A program made the position numbers and the translations under genes. Of a stretch of DNA of 64,000 nt, positions 1 through 9,715 are shown in pieces. The DNA is from SABI01 sp963676605 (lineage in GTDB: Bacteria; Spirochaetota; Spirochaetia; Sphaerochaetales; Sphaerochaetaceae), in contig CAXXSP010000034.1 in NCBI GenBank assembly GCA_963676605.2, positions 74,769 to 138,768 on the forward strand. Direction: 5' to 3'. Positions within the stretch are counted from its first letter, which is position 1. Each line of letters opens with the position of its first letter. Below the pieces are notes generated by a model. The model was not told the DNA's origin and searched no databases. It saw nothing but the letters and a program-made list of their open reading frames with translations.

Positions 1-614
1 TTCCCGATATCGTGGAGGGCGGAAGCCTGGGCAAGGAGAGAAACTTCCTCCTCTGATAGAAATTTAGGGTGTCTTGCTGCTATATGGGATGCAAGGACGG
101 CGGTATAGCGCTGGGTCTTGAAGATATGTTCTCCGGTTGTTCTGTCCCGTGATTCCGCGAGGTAGGCTACCGCCTGGATTACGGAGTCTCTGGTGTGGGT
201 GATTTCTTCTGTTCTCTCCTGCACCATGCGCTCCAGGTTCTTTCTATGGGTGCTCAGTTCTAGATGGAGAGCAACTCTCTTCTTCACGATCTCGGTATGA
301 AAAGGTTTCGTGATGTAGTCGACAGCTCCCGAATTAAGTCCTCGCACCTGATCTGCGGTCTGATCCATACCGGAAGCGAAAATGACGGGAATCCTTTTCA
401 GTTCGTCACGTGAGATAAGGGTGTCAAGAAATTCATAACCGCTCATCCCCGGAAGCATAGCATCGAGTATGATGAGATCAGGGATGACGGTCTCAAGGAT
501 ATGTAATGCTTTTTCCGCATCGATGGCGACGAGAAGTGAGTGGGAATCTTCAAGGGAAGATACAAGCAGATCGATATGGAAGGGAGAGTCTTCTACAATA
601 AGTATGGTACTCAT
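1..614 (-). CDS. Response regulator with HD-GYP output domain (partial, runs off the window)
   Basis: Translating the minus strand from the ATG at 614 gives about 204 residues open to the window edge. Residues 4-118 form a receiver domain with acidic pocket E8/D9, phospho-acceptor D51 (LIILDAMLPG) and a conserved TKP lysine motif. A charged helical linker follows, and then the start of an HD-GYP domain, whose SALHDIG motif sits at the window edge. HD-GYP proteins usually hydrolyse cyclic di-GMP, so this is probably a phosphorylation-controlled c-di-GMP phosphodiesterase of the RpfG type; the GYP half is not visible. The start overlaps the stop of the upstream hybrid kinase as ATGA, so the two are co-transcribed and the kinase is the likely phosphodonor through its Hpt domain. 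Confidence 0.9.
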   Translation of the reverse strand, partial: MSTILIVEDSPFHIDLLVSSLEDSHSLLVAIDAEKALHILETVIPDLIILDAMLPGMSGYEFLDTLISRDELKRIPVIFASGMDQTADQVRGLNSGAVDYITKPFHTEIVKKRVALHLELSTHRKNLERMVQERTEEITHTRDSVIQAVAYLAESRDRTTGEHIFKTQRYTAVLASHIAARHPKFLSEEEVSLLAQASALHDIG

Positions 615-3600
615 GAATTCTCCCCTTCTCCTGATAATGTATCCAGCAGGTTCTGTATGATTGTTTCCGCACTGAGGAAGTTATAGGCGAGGATGAATTC
701 TTCCGCTTCCTCGATTCTCTGGGCAGTTCTCTGGGGAAGCTCGAAGCCCTGAATCTCTTTCAGTGCCTGCTTCACATGCTGAATGTCACCGATGGAACAG
801 CCTTTCAGCATCGTTTCAAGGAGTGAGATGACTTCACTCAATCTCATCTCTTCCTTCGTGTGTTTCTCGACGTTTCTGGTTATATACGGAGAATCCTCCA
901 CAGCCTGCAGTGCATAGGAGAACGAGGAAAGGAAAGCCCGTTCCGTCTCTTCAAGCCCATGATCACTTCCGCTGAGAAGTATCGTCTCAAGCCGTGTCGC
1001 GAGTTGGGACAGATCCTCTGCTCCGAGACTGGAGGCGATAGACTTCACTGAGTGTACAAACCGGATACGGTCCTCACTGCGAGCAGATGCCTCTTCATAC
1101 AGAGTTCGGAAGGAGTTGTATCCGTCATAGAATTTTCTGATCAGTCTGATATAGACATCCTTATTGTAGTCGAGAAGGGCGAGCCCTTTGTTCACATTAA
1201 AGCCCTGAATACTGACTGATTCTCTCTCTCCTGACGTTCCCTCCGGTGTTCCTTCTTCAGCTGTCTGAGATGGTATGTACTGGAGGAGCACTCCATAGAG
1301 ATCCTCTTTCTGGATCGGCTTCGCAAGATACTCATCCATACCCGCCAGGATACACTTCTCTCTCTCCTCGAAGGTCGCGTTGGCTGTGACGGCGATGATC
1401 GGAACCTGAGCATCCAGTCCACGGATGAGTTTTGCGGTTTCATATCCATCGATGCCCGGCATGATGATATCGAGGAGGATCACATCGAAGTGTTCCTTTT
1501 TCACCATATTCACCGCTTCAAATCCGCTGGAGGCGACGGCACTGGAGGCCCCCACCTGATCAAGCATGTAGATAAGGATCTCCTGATTGATCTCTATATC
1601 CTCGACGACGAGTACATGAAGAGGGGCGAGGACTGAGAATGTGCTGTAGTTGAAAGAAGTGTCCCTCTGGAGCTTCTCCCCGGTTGCATTGATCTGTGCA
1701 ATAACCGTCTCCGCATCAAGCGGGGTGGTGAACCGGTTGTCGAATAGCCGGTATCTCTCATCAAGACCCTTGAAGGATGCCGCATTCACGGAAGTCAGTA
1801 TGATCTGGTGGGAGATATGCTTTCCCTCACTCCTGCACAGCCTCAGGATTTCGAGAGCTCGATCGTGTATCATCGTGATATCAATGAAACAAAGTGCGTA
1901 GGGATGACCGGCCTCACCCACCTTCCTGAGGAAGAGATCGAAATCCTCTTTCTCTGTGATGATGTCAGGATGGAAGGAGAGGGAGGAGAGGAGCTGAGAG
2001 GAAAGCTGTGCCATCCGTATGTCTGAATCTACGACAGCAACTCTCGCCCCTTCCCAGGTGGCATCCAGGCTCTCAGGAATTGCAGACGAGCCTGCGATCT
2101 TCAGAGGAAGATCGAGGATGAAGGAGCTGCCGTTTCCGAGGGAACTTTCGATACGGATCGTTCCGTCCATGCTCTGGGCGAGGGATTTTACAATCGGGAG
2201 CCCTAAACCGGATGAGTGAAGGTCTTGAGAACCGGAGGTTCCGGTGGAATAGAACGGTGTGAAGAGCTTGTCGATATTTTCCTGGGGGATTCCGATACCG
2301 GTATCACTCACTGAGATCTCCACCTGATAGATTTCCCCCTTCGTGACCGGGCATACAGCCTGAATGGAGATACTTCCCTCATCAGTAAATTTGATTGCGT
2401 TCCCTATGAGATTATTCAGTATCTGCCCGATACGCACGGGATCTCCGAGGAGGAGAGGTGGAATCCTCCTATCCACATTGTAGGTGATCTGCAGCTGCTT
2501 TCTCTCGGCATCCTGCTTGAATGCTTCTGCTGCATAGGTGATGACAGATTTGAGGGAGAACGTGGTTTCCCTGAACTCTATTTCCGAGTTGCTGATTTTC
2601 GAGAAATCCAGTATATCCTTGACGAGATCTATCAGGAAGGTGCTGCTTGAACGGATAACTTCGCTGTACCGTCTCTGCTGATCGGTAAGGTGTGTGTCAA
2701 GGAGCATATGGGTCATCCCGAGGACTGAATTGATCGAGTTCCTGATCTCATGACTCACCTTAGCGAAAAAGATAGAGAGATCCTTATTGGAGGTCTCCCT
2801 CTCTATCGCGAGGGTTTCCGCCTTAAGCTTCAACTCGACCAGTTCTTTCGTGAACTCGTTCCGTGCAAGGACTTCTGCGAGGTTGTTCGCGAAGTAACGG
2901 AGGAGCTGCTGTTCTTCGAGTGTCCACTCCATATTGCTTCTTACCGCATCGAATCCCATAAAACCGTAGTTCTTCTCTCGTGCAAGGAGGGGGACGAACT
3001 GGATGGATTTCACAGACTGTGCAAGAAGAATCTCCCTCTCTGCCGCATAGTTGTAATCCATCTTTTCGACTTCGCGGAAGTACCGGTTTTTTCCTCCCTC
3101 CAGATCCTTTACCAGGTTCGGGAAGATATCCTTGGGAAGCTGCTGGAGGTTCTCCTTTTCTTCCGTAATCCCTTCGGCAACCCACTCGTGGGTATTGTCC
3201 ATTGTCTCGCCTTCCCGGTAGAGAAACACGTAGGAACGGTCGGCGCCGCTGAATTCTCCGAGAAGTCTGAGAGCTCTGTCGATATCGCTATCAAGGCTCT
3301 CCTCCGTTGAGCGGAAGATGAAGCTGGTGAGATCGAACAGGAGGTTCTCGAAAGAAATCTTGCGCTCGAGAAGTCTCTGTGATTTCTCGATCTCACCTGT
3401 ATCGATGAGAGAAGTGATGAGGCATTCATCACCTGAAGAGGTATAGGAATTGCAGGTATAGCAGCGGACACTCAGCACGTTTCCCGTCTTCGTCGATAGG
3501 GAGGATTCCTTTCCGTTCTCTATCGAGAAGGTCGGCAGCAGGGTCATGATAGACTCTCCACTCATCAGAGAGGAGTCCTTTCCTGTAATGTCACAGAGCC

Positions 3601-4408
3601 GCTTGGAGAGTTCAAGGATGTTATGATCAGCAGAGTGAGTTACATACCCAAGGAACAGCGTGTCCTTCAGGGGGGAGGGGAAGGCTGAAACCGTTGTGAT
3701 ATCCTTCACTGCAAAGATGAACTGTATATCGCCGGTTCGCATATGCTCGCTGCAGGTGATCCTGTAGCGTCTGGGGTCATCGGCAAGGGGTGAATGGTAG
3801 AAGATGGAAGAACTCTCATGTCTGTCGCGTACCGTATGCAGGAGATCCATGAGAGGCTCAGCGAACTCTTTTCCGTACACTTCTTCAATCGTTCTGCCCA
3901 CGTAGCTTTCGCCACCGAGGAGGACGATACCGGTACGGTCGGTGACGACCTCCGTTATGATTCCGGATGCATCAGCGACTCCGATGAAATCATACTCGCT
4001 CGTGACTATTGTGCGCTGGAAGAGTTCCTGTGACTTTTCTTCTGTGATATCACGGGAAGTGACAAGTAGTCTGTCACTATCGGGATCAGAGATAATCATG
4101 ACTGAGTAGTACCTGCCACTCTCGGCATGAGAATATTCGAAGGAGAGCGGCATTCGTTTAAAATTCTGCTCAGAGAGAATGATCTGCCAGGGATATGACG
4201 GAGGAGCTTTTCTTATGAATTCCTGAACAGACATAGGAAACAGGTTCTCAGGCGAGAACCCGCAGATATCGCGGGCATGCTCATTCACCGATAGGACGAT
4301 AATTCCCTCATTCTTCTCATCCTGCCGGCAGGTGAGTAAAGCTATTTCCTTTTTGAGGGGAGTCTTTTCCTGTGTTGGTTCCTGGGGCATCACTTCTCCA
4401 TATGACAA
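611..4408 (-). CDS. Hybrid sensor histidine kinase: PAS-PAS-PAS-GAF-HisKA-HATPase-REC-REC-Hpt
   Basis: This 1265-residue protein shows no signal peptide or membrane segment and should be cytoplasmic. PAS-like domains occupy roughly residues 28-345 and a GAF domain about 355-525. A HisKA dimerisation helix carries the phospho-acceptor H553 (KVSHEIRN). The HATPase domain has an N box (NNLIGNAIKF), G1 (DTGIGIP) and G2 (SSGLGLPIV). The first receiver is degenerate, with DSD at its pocket and CFIDITM around the acceptor. The second is canonical with D980 (ILLDIIMPG) and a KP lysine. The C-terminal Hpt domain has H1119 (RFVHSVKS). This is a complete four-step phosphorelay in one chain, overlapping the HD-GYP regulator gene by 4 bases, which points to control of c-di-GMP turnover. 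The input signal is unknown. Confidence 0.93.
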   Translation of the reverse strand: MSYGEVMPQEPTQEKTPLKKEIALLTCRQDEKNEGIIVLSVNEHARDICGFSPENLFPMSVQEFIRKAPPSYPWQIILSEQNFKRMPLSFEYSHAESGRYYSVMIISDPDSDRLLVTSRDITEEKSQELFQRTIVTSEYDFIGVADASGIITEVVTDRTGIVLLGGESYVGRTIEEVYGKEFAEPLMDLLHTVRDRHESSSIFYHSPLADDPRRYRITCSEHMRTGDIQFIFAVKDITTVSAFPSPLKDTLFLGYVTHSADHNILELSKRLCDITGKDSSLMSGESIMTLLPTFSIENGKESSLSTKTGNVLSVRCYTCNSYTSSGDECLITSLIDTGEIEKSQRLLERKISFENLLFDLTSFIFRSTEESLDSDIDRALRLLGEFSGADRSYVFLYREGETMDNTHEWVAEGITEEKENLQQLPKDIFPNLVKDLEGGKNRYFREVEKMDYNYAAEREILLAQSVKSIQFVPLLAREKNYGFMGFDAVRSNMEWTLEEQQLLRYFANNLAEVLARNEFTKELVELKLKAETLAIERETSNKDLSIFFAKVSHEIRNSINSVLGMTHMLLDTHLTDQQRRYSEVIRSSSTFLIDLVKDILDFSKISNSEIEFRETTFSLKSVITYAAEAFKQDAERKQLQITYNVDRRIPPLLLGDPVRIGQILNNLIGNAIKFTDEGSISIQAVCPVTKGEIYQVEISVSDTGIGIPQENIDKLFTPFYSTGTSGSQDLHSSGLGLPIVKSLAQSMDGTIRIESSLGNGSSFILDLPLKIAGSSAIPESLDATWEGARVAVVDSDIRMAQLSSQLLSSLSFHPDIITEKEDFDLFLRKVGEAGHPYALCFIDITMIHDRALEILRLCRSEGKHISHQIILTSVNAASFKGLDERYRLFDNRFTTPLDAETVIAQINATGEKLQRDTSFNYSTFSVLAPLHVLVVEDIEINQEILIYMLDQVGASSAVASSGFEAVNMVKKEHFDVILLDIIMPGIDGYETAKLIRGLDAQVPIIAVTANATFEEREKCILAGMDEYLAKPIQKEDLYGVLLQYIPSQTAEEGTPEGTSGERESVSIQGFNVNKGLALLDYNKDVYIRLIRKFYDGYNSFRTLYEEASARSEDRIRFVHSVKSIASSLGAEDLSQLATRLETILLSGSDHGLEETERAFLSSFSYALQAVEDSPYITRNVEKHTKEEMRLSEVISLLETMLKGCSIGDIQHVKQALKEIQGFELPQRTAQRIEEAEEFILAYNFLSAETIIQNLLDTLSGEGENS

Positions 4409-4436
4409 ACGTTATGCGTCTTTATATCGTAAATGA

Positions 4437-4455
4437 CTTGCACCCATCATGCAAG
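4437..4455. promoter_or_regulatory. Short inverted repeat upstream of the hybrid kinase gene
   Basis: CTTGCA, a 7-base spacer and TGCAAG form a perfect 6-bp dyad starting 28 bases upstream of the kinase start codon. It has no U-tract, so it is more likely a protein-binding site than a terminator. The rest of the 239-bp gap (4409-4647) is AT-rich around 4500-4560 and probably holds the promoter; I see no gene in it. Confidence 0.3.
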
Positions 4456-4647
4456 TAGATCGTGGTAAAAAGAAGATTGTTACTGTTCGGTCATACTCCA
4501 TCAGCATAAGGAATTATAACTCTATTGCTACTTTAATTATTTTTATCGAAACACATATATTCCCAAAGACTTCGACGTTCTACAGGCTGTTCCGGTTTTC
4601 TCTTCCTGTACGGACACTCCAGAAAGAGGTCTCAGAGAGGATCCACC

Positions 4648-5793
4648 TTATATCTCAGCGGTACTGCGCTCCCAATACACTGTCTGGGTCGGGAATGCAA
4701 ATTGGATACCGAGTTCATTGAACCTTCTGAAGACCTTCTGATTCACCTCCTGCTGCACATCCATTGTAGCCTTGTAATCTTTGAGTGGGACAAAATAGAC
4801 TGTCTCAAAGTTAAGGGAGAAGTCCCCGAACTCTTTAAAATGCGATCGGTCAAGCATCACTCCGTCAACTACGGTGACCGAGCCGATGATCTCCTCCATG
4901 AGAGAAGGAATCATCTCGATATGTTCCTGTGAGGTGTTATAGGTGACACCTACCGTAAGAATGACTCTCCTATAGCTCATCTTGTTGTAGTTTGCCAGGT
5001 TCGCACTCGATAGATTGGTGTTCGATACGATAAGGAGTTCCCCCTGAAGGGTTCTCAGGTGTGTCGTTTTGATGCCGATCTGCTCCACGATACCGAGTGT
5101 TCCGTTGACATCTATCAGATCTCCTATGACAAAGGGTTTGTCAAAGAGGATCACGAAGTAACCGAAAAGGTCACCAAGAATACCCTGTGCCGCTATAGCG
5201 ATCGCGATTCCTGAGATGCCGAGTCCGGCGATAGCCGTAGTGACATCGAATCCGAGGTTGCCTGCAAGAAAGATGCCTCCGAGTATCCAGATGATGATCT
5301 TGAAGATTGATATGAGGGGACCAATAGCCTTCGCCGCTTCGATACGCGATTCCTTTCTCGAGAACCTCAGGAAACTGATCTCCGCTCCGTTCACTGCCGC
5401 TCTTAACACAATTACGAACAGGAGGGCGAAGAATATTTTGTTGATCAGTGCGAGCATCTCAAGGGTGTACTCAAGAGAGAAGAGAGCATGGGCGAGGAAT
5501 GCCATGAAGATGAGAGGGAAGAGGATCTGTTTTAAAAGGCGTTTACGGGTCTCCATCCTCATCCTGCTGAGCTTAGCAAAGTGCATGCCGGACCAGGATT
5601 TGAACCGGTTGATGTTTTTCGCCTCCTCCTGTGAATTCTGCAGTGCCTGCCTTTCGAGTCTGATGAAGAGTTTCTTCAACAGAAGGTCAAGGATGCGGAT
5701 AAGGAGGAATCCGGCGAGAAGAACTGCTGCCGAGTAGAGGTAATCACCGACGGTGTTATTGTAGTAAACGCGTTCGAGTATAGGGAAATTCAT
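4648..5793 (-). CDS. Small-conductance mechanosensitive channel, MscS family
   Basis: The 381-residue product has an N-terminal membrane helix (about residues 15-35) and further helices near 95-140. The family's pore-lining helix and beta domain follow: a Gly/Ala-rich stretch (AGLGISGIAIAIAAQ, about 190-205), then the LFDKPFVIGDLIDV segment typical of the MscS beta domain. MscS channels release solutes when membrane tension rises after osmotic downshift. The start has a GGAG ribosome site. It lies 18 bases downstream of the 838-residue envelope protein gene on the same strand, so it is probably the last gene of the fibre-region transcript. That link may be no more than co-transcription. Confidence 0.92.
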   Translation of the reverse strand: MNFPILERVYYNNTVGDYLYSAAVLLAGFLLIRILDLLLKKLFIRLERQALQNSQEEAKNINRFKSWSGMHFAKLSRMRMETRKRLLKQILFPLIFMAFLAHALFSLEYTLEMLALINKIFFALLFVIVLRAAVNGAEISFLRFSRKESRIEAAKAIGPLISIFKIIIWILGGIFLAGNLGFDVTTAIAGLGISGIAIAIAAQGILGDLFGYFVILFDKPFVIGDLIDVNGTLGIVEQIGIKTTHLRTLQGELLIVSNTNLSSANLANYNKMSYRRVILTVGVTYNTSQEHIEMIPSLMEEIIGSVTVVDGVMLDRSHFKEFGDFSLNFETVYFVPLKDYKATMDVQQEVNQKVFRRFNELGIQFAFPTQTVYWERSTAEI

Positions 5794-5811
5794 AGTTCGT
5801 TCTGCTCCTCA

Positions 5812-8328
5812 TTACATGTAGTATTGGTTGAAAAAGACACTGAAGATCAGGAACATCTCATAGGAGCTGATCTGGTAAGACTCCGATTCAAGAAGGCTGA
5901 CAGCTTCTCTCTGTCCAAGGTCTCTGTCTTCATATTTCGCTCTGATTGCCCTCTCGACCGCGGCCTCGTCTATCTCTCTGATCGAAGAGAATATATCTAA
6001 GTTATTGTACAGCCTGACAGTATTCAGCAGCTCAGCAAGGTCTCCTTGTACGTTATCAAACAGAATAATGCCAGGTCGGGAGGTATTCGGTGACTCCTGA
6101 CTCTGTCCGTCAGACGGCAGTCGGGCATCGATTCTGTTCAGGTAAGCGGTTCTTTCCTGATCCACCTCTTCCGATACCTGTGAAGTGAGTTCCCTGAGAA
6201 TCAGGAGATCCTCCCTGATATCCTCCCGGATTTCAGGTGAATAGGTGTCCGCCCGGGAAAGTATCTTCTGCATACTCGCAAGCTGCTCTTCCACACTGCT
6301 GTCATTCTTGAAGATTTCGTCTTCTTCAGATGCTCTCAGTTCTTTCATATCTGTGTCCAAGGTTATGTAGAGGTTCTGAATAAGTTTCAAGGCCTCTTCT
6401 TTCATGAACAAATCCGCAGAATAGAGCTGTTCGATCCTCCACTCACCAGAGGAGGCGAGAATATCTTCCGGGGTCATGGGGGAAGTTTCTTCAGAGACGG
6501 GCTCTTCGGTTATGGTTTCCTGGGGAGAAGGTGTTTCTGCCGGCTGTCCAGCAGGAGGCGCAGCTTCCGGTTCTGTGGCAGGAACGAGCATGATACGAGT
6601 CGATTCCTGTTCCCTGATATCTACCATATCTTCCCGTATCAGCGTGACATCTCCCTCGAGTGAAGTGAGTGTGTCTATGTACGGAAGTGCCTGACGGGCA
6701 TAGAAGGAAAGACGTTCTTCTATATCCCTTAGTTCTCCTTCCAGGCCTGTGGCCACGATGAATCCCTCTTTCCTGAGTTCCTCATACCGGCTATCGGATT
6801 CCTGAAGGTTTCTGGTGAACTCATCTCTCAATAGTGTATCACCAGCAGCGCTCTCTTCTTTCAGTTCTGCAAGAGCGTCAATGTAGGGGAGTGCTTCACT
6901 CACGTAGGTGGAGAGGCGTGTGTCCACACCGCTGATCTCATATTCAAGATCAGAAACGGCCTGTACTCCCTCTTCTCTGAGTGCTGTCAGTTTCTCCTCT
7001 TCGTGTGCCGCGTAGAGGTTGAACTCCTTCCTCAGCTGTGCTTCGAGAAGACCCGCCTCCTGATGAACCTTATCGCTCAGAGCTTCAAGGGAATAGGTAC
7101 CGAGATAGGGGTCATCCGTAGGCCACCAGGGAGCATGAAGGGTGAACGGATTGATGCGGTACGGGTGGGTATAATCGGCGAAGTCACTGCGGAATGCGGT
7201 GATGGTGAGAGGGGAGCCGTGATACAGGGACATGGAATGATAGACTCCGTCTCCTGTCTGATAGAGGATTTCCCTGGGGATTTTCAGGTGATAGGCTGCC
7301 CCGAGAGCGGGGTGTCTTTCAGTGGTGGAATCAACAAGGGCTGTTCCTTTTTCATCTCTACCGAGAAAGACTCCTTCCGCCAGACGCTGTTCACCTTCTT
7401 CCGAGAGGAGATTCTGCGGGTCTATACAGGCAAAATGGCCCGTTCCGGTCCCATAGTCGATGATCTGTTTCGTGATCATGACTGACTGGATTCCGTTTTT
7501 CTGTCTGATCCAGAGATCGATGGTATCATCTTCTGCTTCGCTGATCATGATATCCTCTGGACCGATGGTGAGATCTCTGAATTCACGTACCTGACCTGCA
7601 AAGAAGAGCGCTGTCATGATGCTGATGAAAGCAATACCCGTGAGAATGATGTCCTTGAGTTCTATCTTCCGGTACCACCGTGCAGATCCTCCTTCTGTTG
7701 TATCTCTAGGCGGATCTGGAGGAGTCGGAGGAGAATTAGGAGGCTGCTTCGGCACAAGAGGCGGGGGCGAAACAGCGGCAGTGGGAACTCCTTCTGCTAT
7801 CACCTTATCGGTTTCTGTGAGGATATCCGTAAGAATATCAAACCGGTGTTTCAGGATGATCTCTTCCTCGCTCAGAGCGTTCTGGAAAGGTTCGACGTCA
7901 CCCTCGAAGGTTTCACTCTCTGTGCAGGCTGAGATGGGAAGCTCGGTTCCCTGAAGATTGATCTGGTCGATCAGGGGGTAGCCCGGTTTCTTATCGAGAT
8001 CGGTTGGTTGGAATCGTTTGAACAGGAGACGGGCACGGGCAATAAGAATAGTGAGGTCTACTACCCGGTGGAGCGGCATCTCCTCTGACTGTCTTGACCA
8101 TTTTTCACCGGTATGCCGCCAGATCTTGGCCGAGACTTCATGATGTCCTTCAGCGTTCCACTGGGCAAGGCCGATCGAAAGGCCCTTCGCTTCAGACTCT
8201 CCTGCCTTGTTTCCGTCAGAACTCTCATAGTTCTCGAGGGCGAGGATAGGACGATGTTTGAGGTGGAGAGGGACATAGGGGTTCTCCTGAAGGAGCTGTT
8301 CCGTTGTTTTCTTTTCTTTATCTTTCAT
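5812..8328 (-). CDS. Membrane-anchored coiled-coil envelope protein with an N-terminal DUF6530-like domain
   Basis: The product has 838 residues in a clear order. Residues about 15-110 resemble a small stand-alone bacterial domain that I recall as DUF6530, with motifs ENY, GLAQW, WRHTGEKWSRQSEE and PLHR. A Pro-rich linker is at about 190-215, a single membrane helix at about 228-248, a globular region to about 410, long charged coiled-coil segments with two related repeats (each containing ALPYID), a Pro/Glu-rich linker, more coiled coil, and a C-terminal domain of about 60 residues ending FFNQYYM. That last domain is shared with the next upstream gene. The topology suggests a cytoplasmic head and a large periplasmic arm. 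An AGGTGA ribosome site precedes the start, and 28 bases separate it from the upstream gene. Function is unknown; an adaptor linking the inner membrane to the fibre machinery is an inference from context. Confidence 0.75.
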   Translation of the reverse strand: MKDKEKKTTEQLLQENPYVPLHLKHRPILALENYESSDGNKAGESEAKGLSIGLAQWNAEGHHEVSAKIWRHTGEKWSRQSEEMPLHRVVDLTILIARARLLFKRFQPTDLDKKPGYPLIDQINLQGTELPISACTESETFEGDVEPFQNALSEEEIILKHRFDILTDILTETDKVIAEGVPTAAVSPPPLVPKQPPNSPPTPPDPPRDTTEGGSARWYRKIELKDIILTGIAFISIMTALFFAGQVREFRDLTIGPEDIMISEAEDDTIDLWIRQKNGIQSVMITKQIIDYGTGTGHFACIDPQNLLSEEGEQRLAEGVFLGRDEKGTALVDSTTERHPALGAAYHLKIPREILYQTGDGVYHSMSLYHGSPLTITAFRSDFADYTHPYRINPFTLHAPWWPTDDPYLGTYSLEALSDKVHQEAGLLEAQLRKEFNLYAAHEEEKLTALREEGVQAVSDLEYEISGVDTRLSTYVSEALPYIDALAELKEESAAGDTLLRDEFTRNLQESDSRYEELRKEGFIVATGLEGELRDIEERLSFYARQALPYIDTLTSLEGDVTLIREDMVDIREQESTRIMLVPATEPEAAPPAGQPAETPSPQETITEEPVSEETSPMTPEDILASSGEWRIEQLYSADLFMKEEALKLIQNLYITLDTDMKELRASEEDEIFKNDSSVEEQLASMQKILSRADTYSPEIREDIREDLLILRELTSQVSEEVDQERTAYLNRIDARLPSDGQSQESPNTSRPGIILFDNVQGDLAELLNTVRLYNNLDIFSSIREIDEAAVERAIRAKYEDRDLGQREAVSLLESESYQISSYEMFLIFSVFFNQYYM

Positions 8329-8356
8329 AGCAGTTCACCTTTCCTCAACCTTGCCA

Positions 8357-9595
8357 TCAATAATATTCATTGAAGTAGAGCGCGAAGATGAGGAACACAG
8401 CGTGTTCGCTGACATCGTATCCCTGACTCTTGAGCGACTCATACACTTCAGGCTGAGTGATATCTTCATCCTGATCCTTGAGTCTGATTGCCTGTTCGAT
8501 CGCCTTACGGTCTATGTGCCTGATATTCCCGAATATACCGGTGTTGTGGATAACAAGGATTGCCTTCTTCAGATCCTCTATCTCCTCTGTGAGCAGAGTT
8601 ATCCGATCTTCCAGGTCCTTCCTCTCCTCCCTGCCGACCTCGATCGCATTCTCCATCGCGGTGATGCTGCCTTCCAGAAGAAGAATTTTCGCCTGCAGAT
8701 CAGCTGCAGCAGTCCTCTGATCCTCTCTGTCCTGCTCTACAGCCTGTGAGAGAATATCGATCTCATTTGCAAGAAGAGCTTTTTCATACTCCAGGTCGCT
8801 TTCCAGATCATCCTTCAGCTCTGCGGAAGCTGCATCTATCGCACGTGAAGTCTCCTCGATGACGAGAGCTTTCACTACGGTATAGGAGGAGGGAGAATCG
8901 TCTGAGGGAAGAATCGCAGATTCTTCTGTTTCAGGGGGAGGGGTTTCTTCCTTTTCCTCCTCAGGGACTGCACTTGTGTCAGCTGCACTCTCTTCTTCAG
9001 CACTTTCCACCTTGTTATCGGCAGCAGAGTCAGAGAGGGTGCTCTTTCTCGAACTCCCGAGATTGATGCCCATGTACAGCTCTCCGAGAAGATCGGTTTC
9101 CACTCCTTTGTACAGGGCATCGAGAAGTTCTGATTCGCTCGAATAGGTTCCGCTCAGTTTCGGATTTACTGCAGCGTTCACGATCCTGATATCATAGAGA
9201 AGTTCATCAGAGTGCTGAACGAAGGTGAGTCCTGTACGTACGTAAGGGAGAAGATCAACACCTCCGTAAGATATCGCTGAAGGTAAGACCATCACTGAGG
9301 TATACGATTCGTCTGCAATGAATGAAGTTGTATTGAAAGAGATAACATCCCAACGGAGGAACCTTTCATAGATGGACAGGATCTGCTCTATTCTCTCATC
9401 AGCAATTTCCTTTGAGAGTGATATTTTTACATCTCTGCCTTCTGTATCGGACAGTGAATAGACAGTATAATCATCGGTAATCCGTTTCTGATCACGTGTG
9501 AATCCGTACTTTTCAAAATCAACAGAGCTGAAGAGTGAGGAAAGAAAGAGAGAGGAAAAGAGAAGGCATGTAAGCAGTTTCTTCGGGTGTGTCAT
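8357..9595 (-). CDS. Exported coiled-coil protein sharing the C-terminal FNxYY domain
   Basis: The 412-residue product has a signal peptide (residues 1-24, Leu/Phe/Ser-rich core). A globular part reaches about 180, followed by an acidic Pro/Glu-rich linker (about 190-235), a long coiled coil (about 245-345) and a C-terminal domain of about 60 residues (IRHIDRKAIEQAIR... FALYFNEYY). This last domain aligns with the end of the neighbouring 838-residue protein (IREIDEAAVERAIR... FSVFFNQYY). I do not recognise any enzyme fold. The shared tail and adjacent position suggest that the two proteins bind the same partner or each other. A TGTAGGAA half-site lies 82 bases upstream in the 120-bp gap before it, so it may have its own regulated promoter. 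Confidence 0.75.
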   Translation of the reverse strand: MTHPKKLLTCLLFSSLFLSSLFSSVDFEKYGFTRDQKRITDDYTVYSLSDTEGRDVKISLSKEIADERIEQILSIYERFLRWDVISFNTTSFIADESYTSVMVLPSAISYGGVDLLPYVRTGLTFVQHSDELLYDIRIVNAAVNPKLSGTYSSESELLDALYKGVETDLLGELYMGINLGSSRKSTLSDSAADNKVESAEEESAADTSAVPEEEKEETPPPETEESAILPSDDSPSSYTVVKALVIEETSRAIDAASAELKDDLESDLEYEKALLANEIDILSQAVEQDREDQRTAAADLQAKILLLEGSITAMENAIEVGREERKDLEDRITLLTEEIEDLKKAILVIHNTGIFGNIRHIDRKAIEQAIRLKDQDEDITQPEVYESLKSQGYDVSEHAVFLIFALYFNEYY

Positions 9596-9676
9596 TGCGT
9601 TCTTCTTGAAATCCTTCGTAACAGATTAGCACAATAATCCACGTTTGGTGTTAAGTCAGAGGCGGATTTACCTATA

Positions 9677-9684
9677 TTCCTACA
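9677..9684 (-). promoter_or_regulatory. TGTAGGAA half-site upstream of the exported coiled-coil gene
   Basis: Read on the minus strand, this is the left half of the palindrome found four times at 17.2-18.0 kb; the right half is not conserved. It sits in the only sizeable gap (9596-9715) of the downstream part of the fibre operon. It is a candidate weak binding site only, because an 8-base match can arise by chance. Confidence 0.25.
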
Positions 9685-9715
9685 AAGAAAGTTCTCTTTC
9701 TGAAGATAATTGATT

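Noticed and set aside
2750..3310. 186-codon plus-strand open frame
   Set aside because: Antisense of the GAF/HisKA part of the hybrid kinase.
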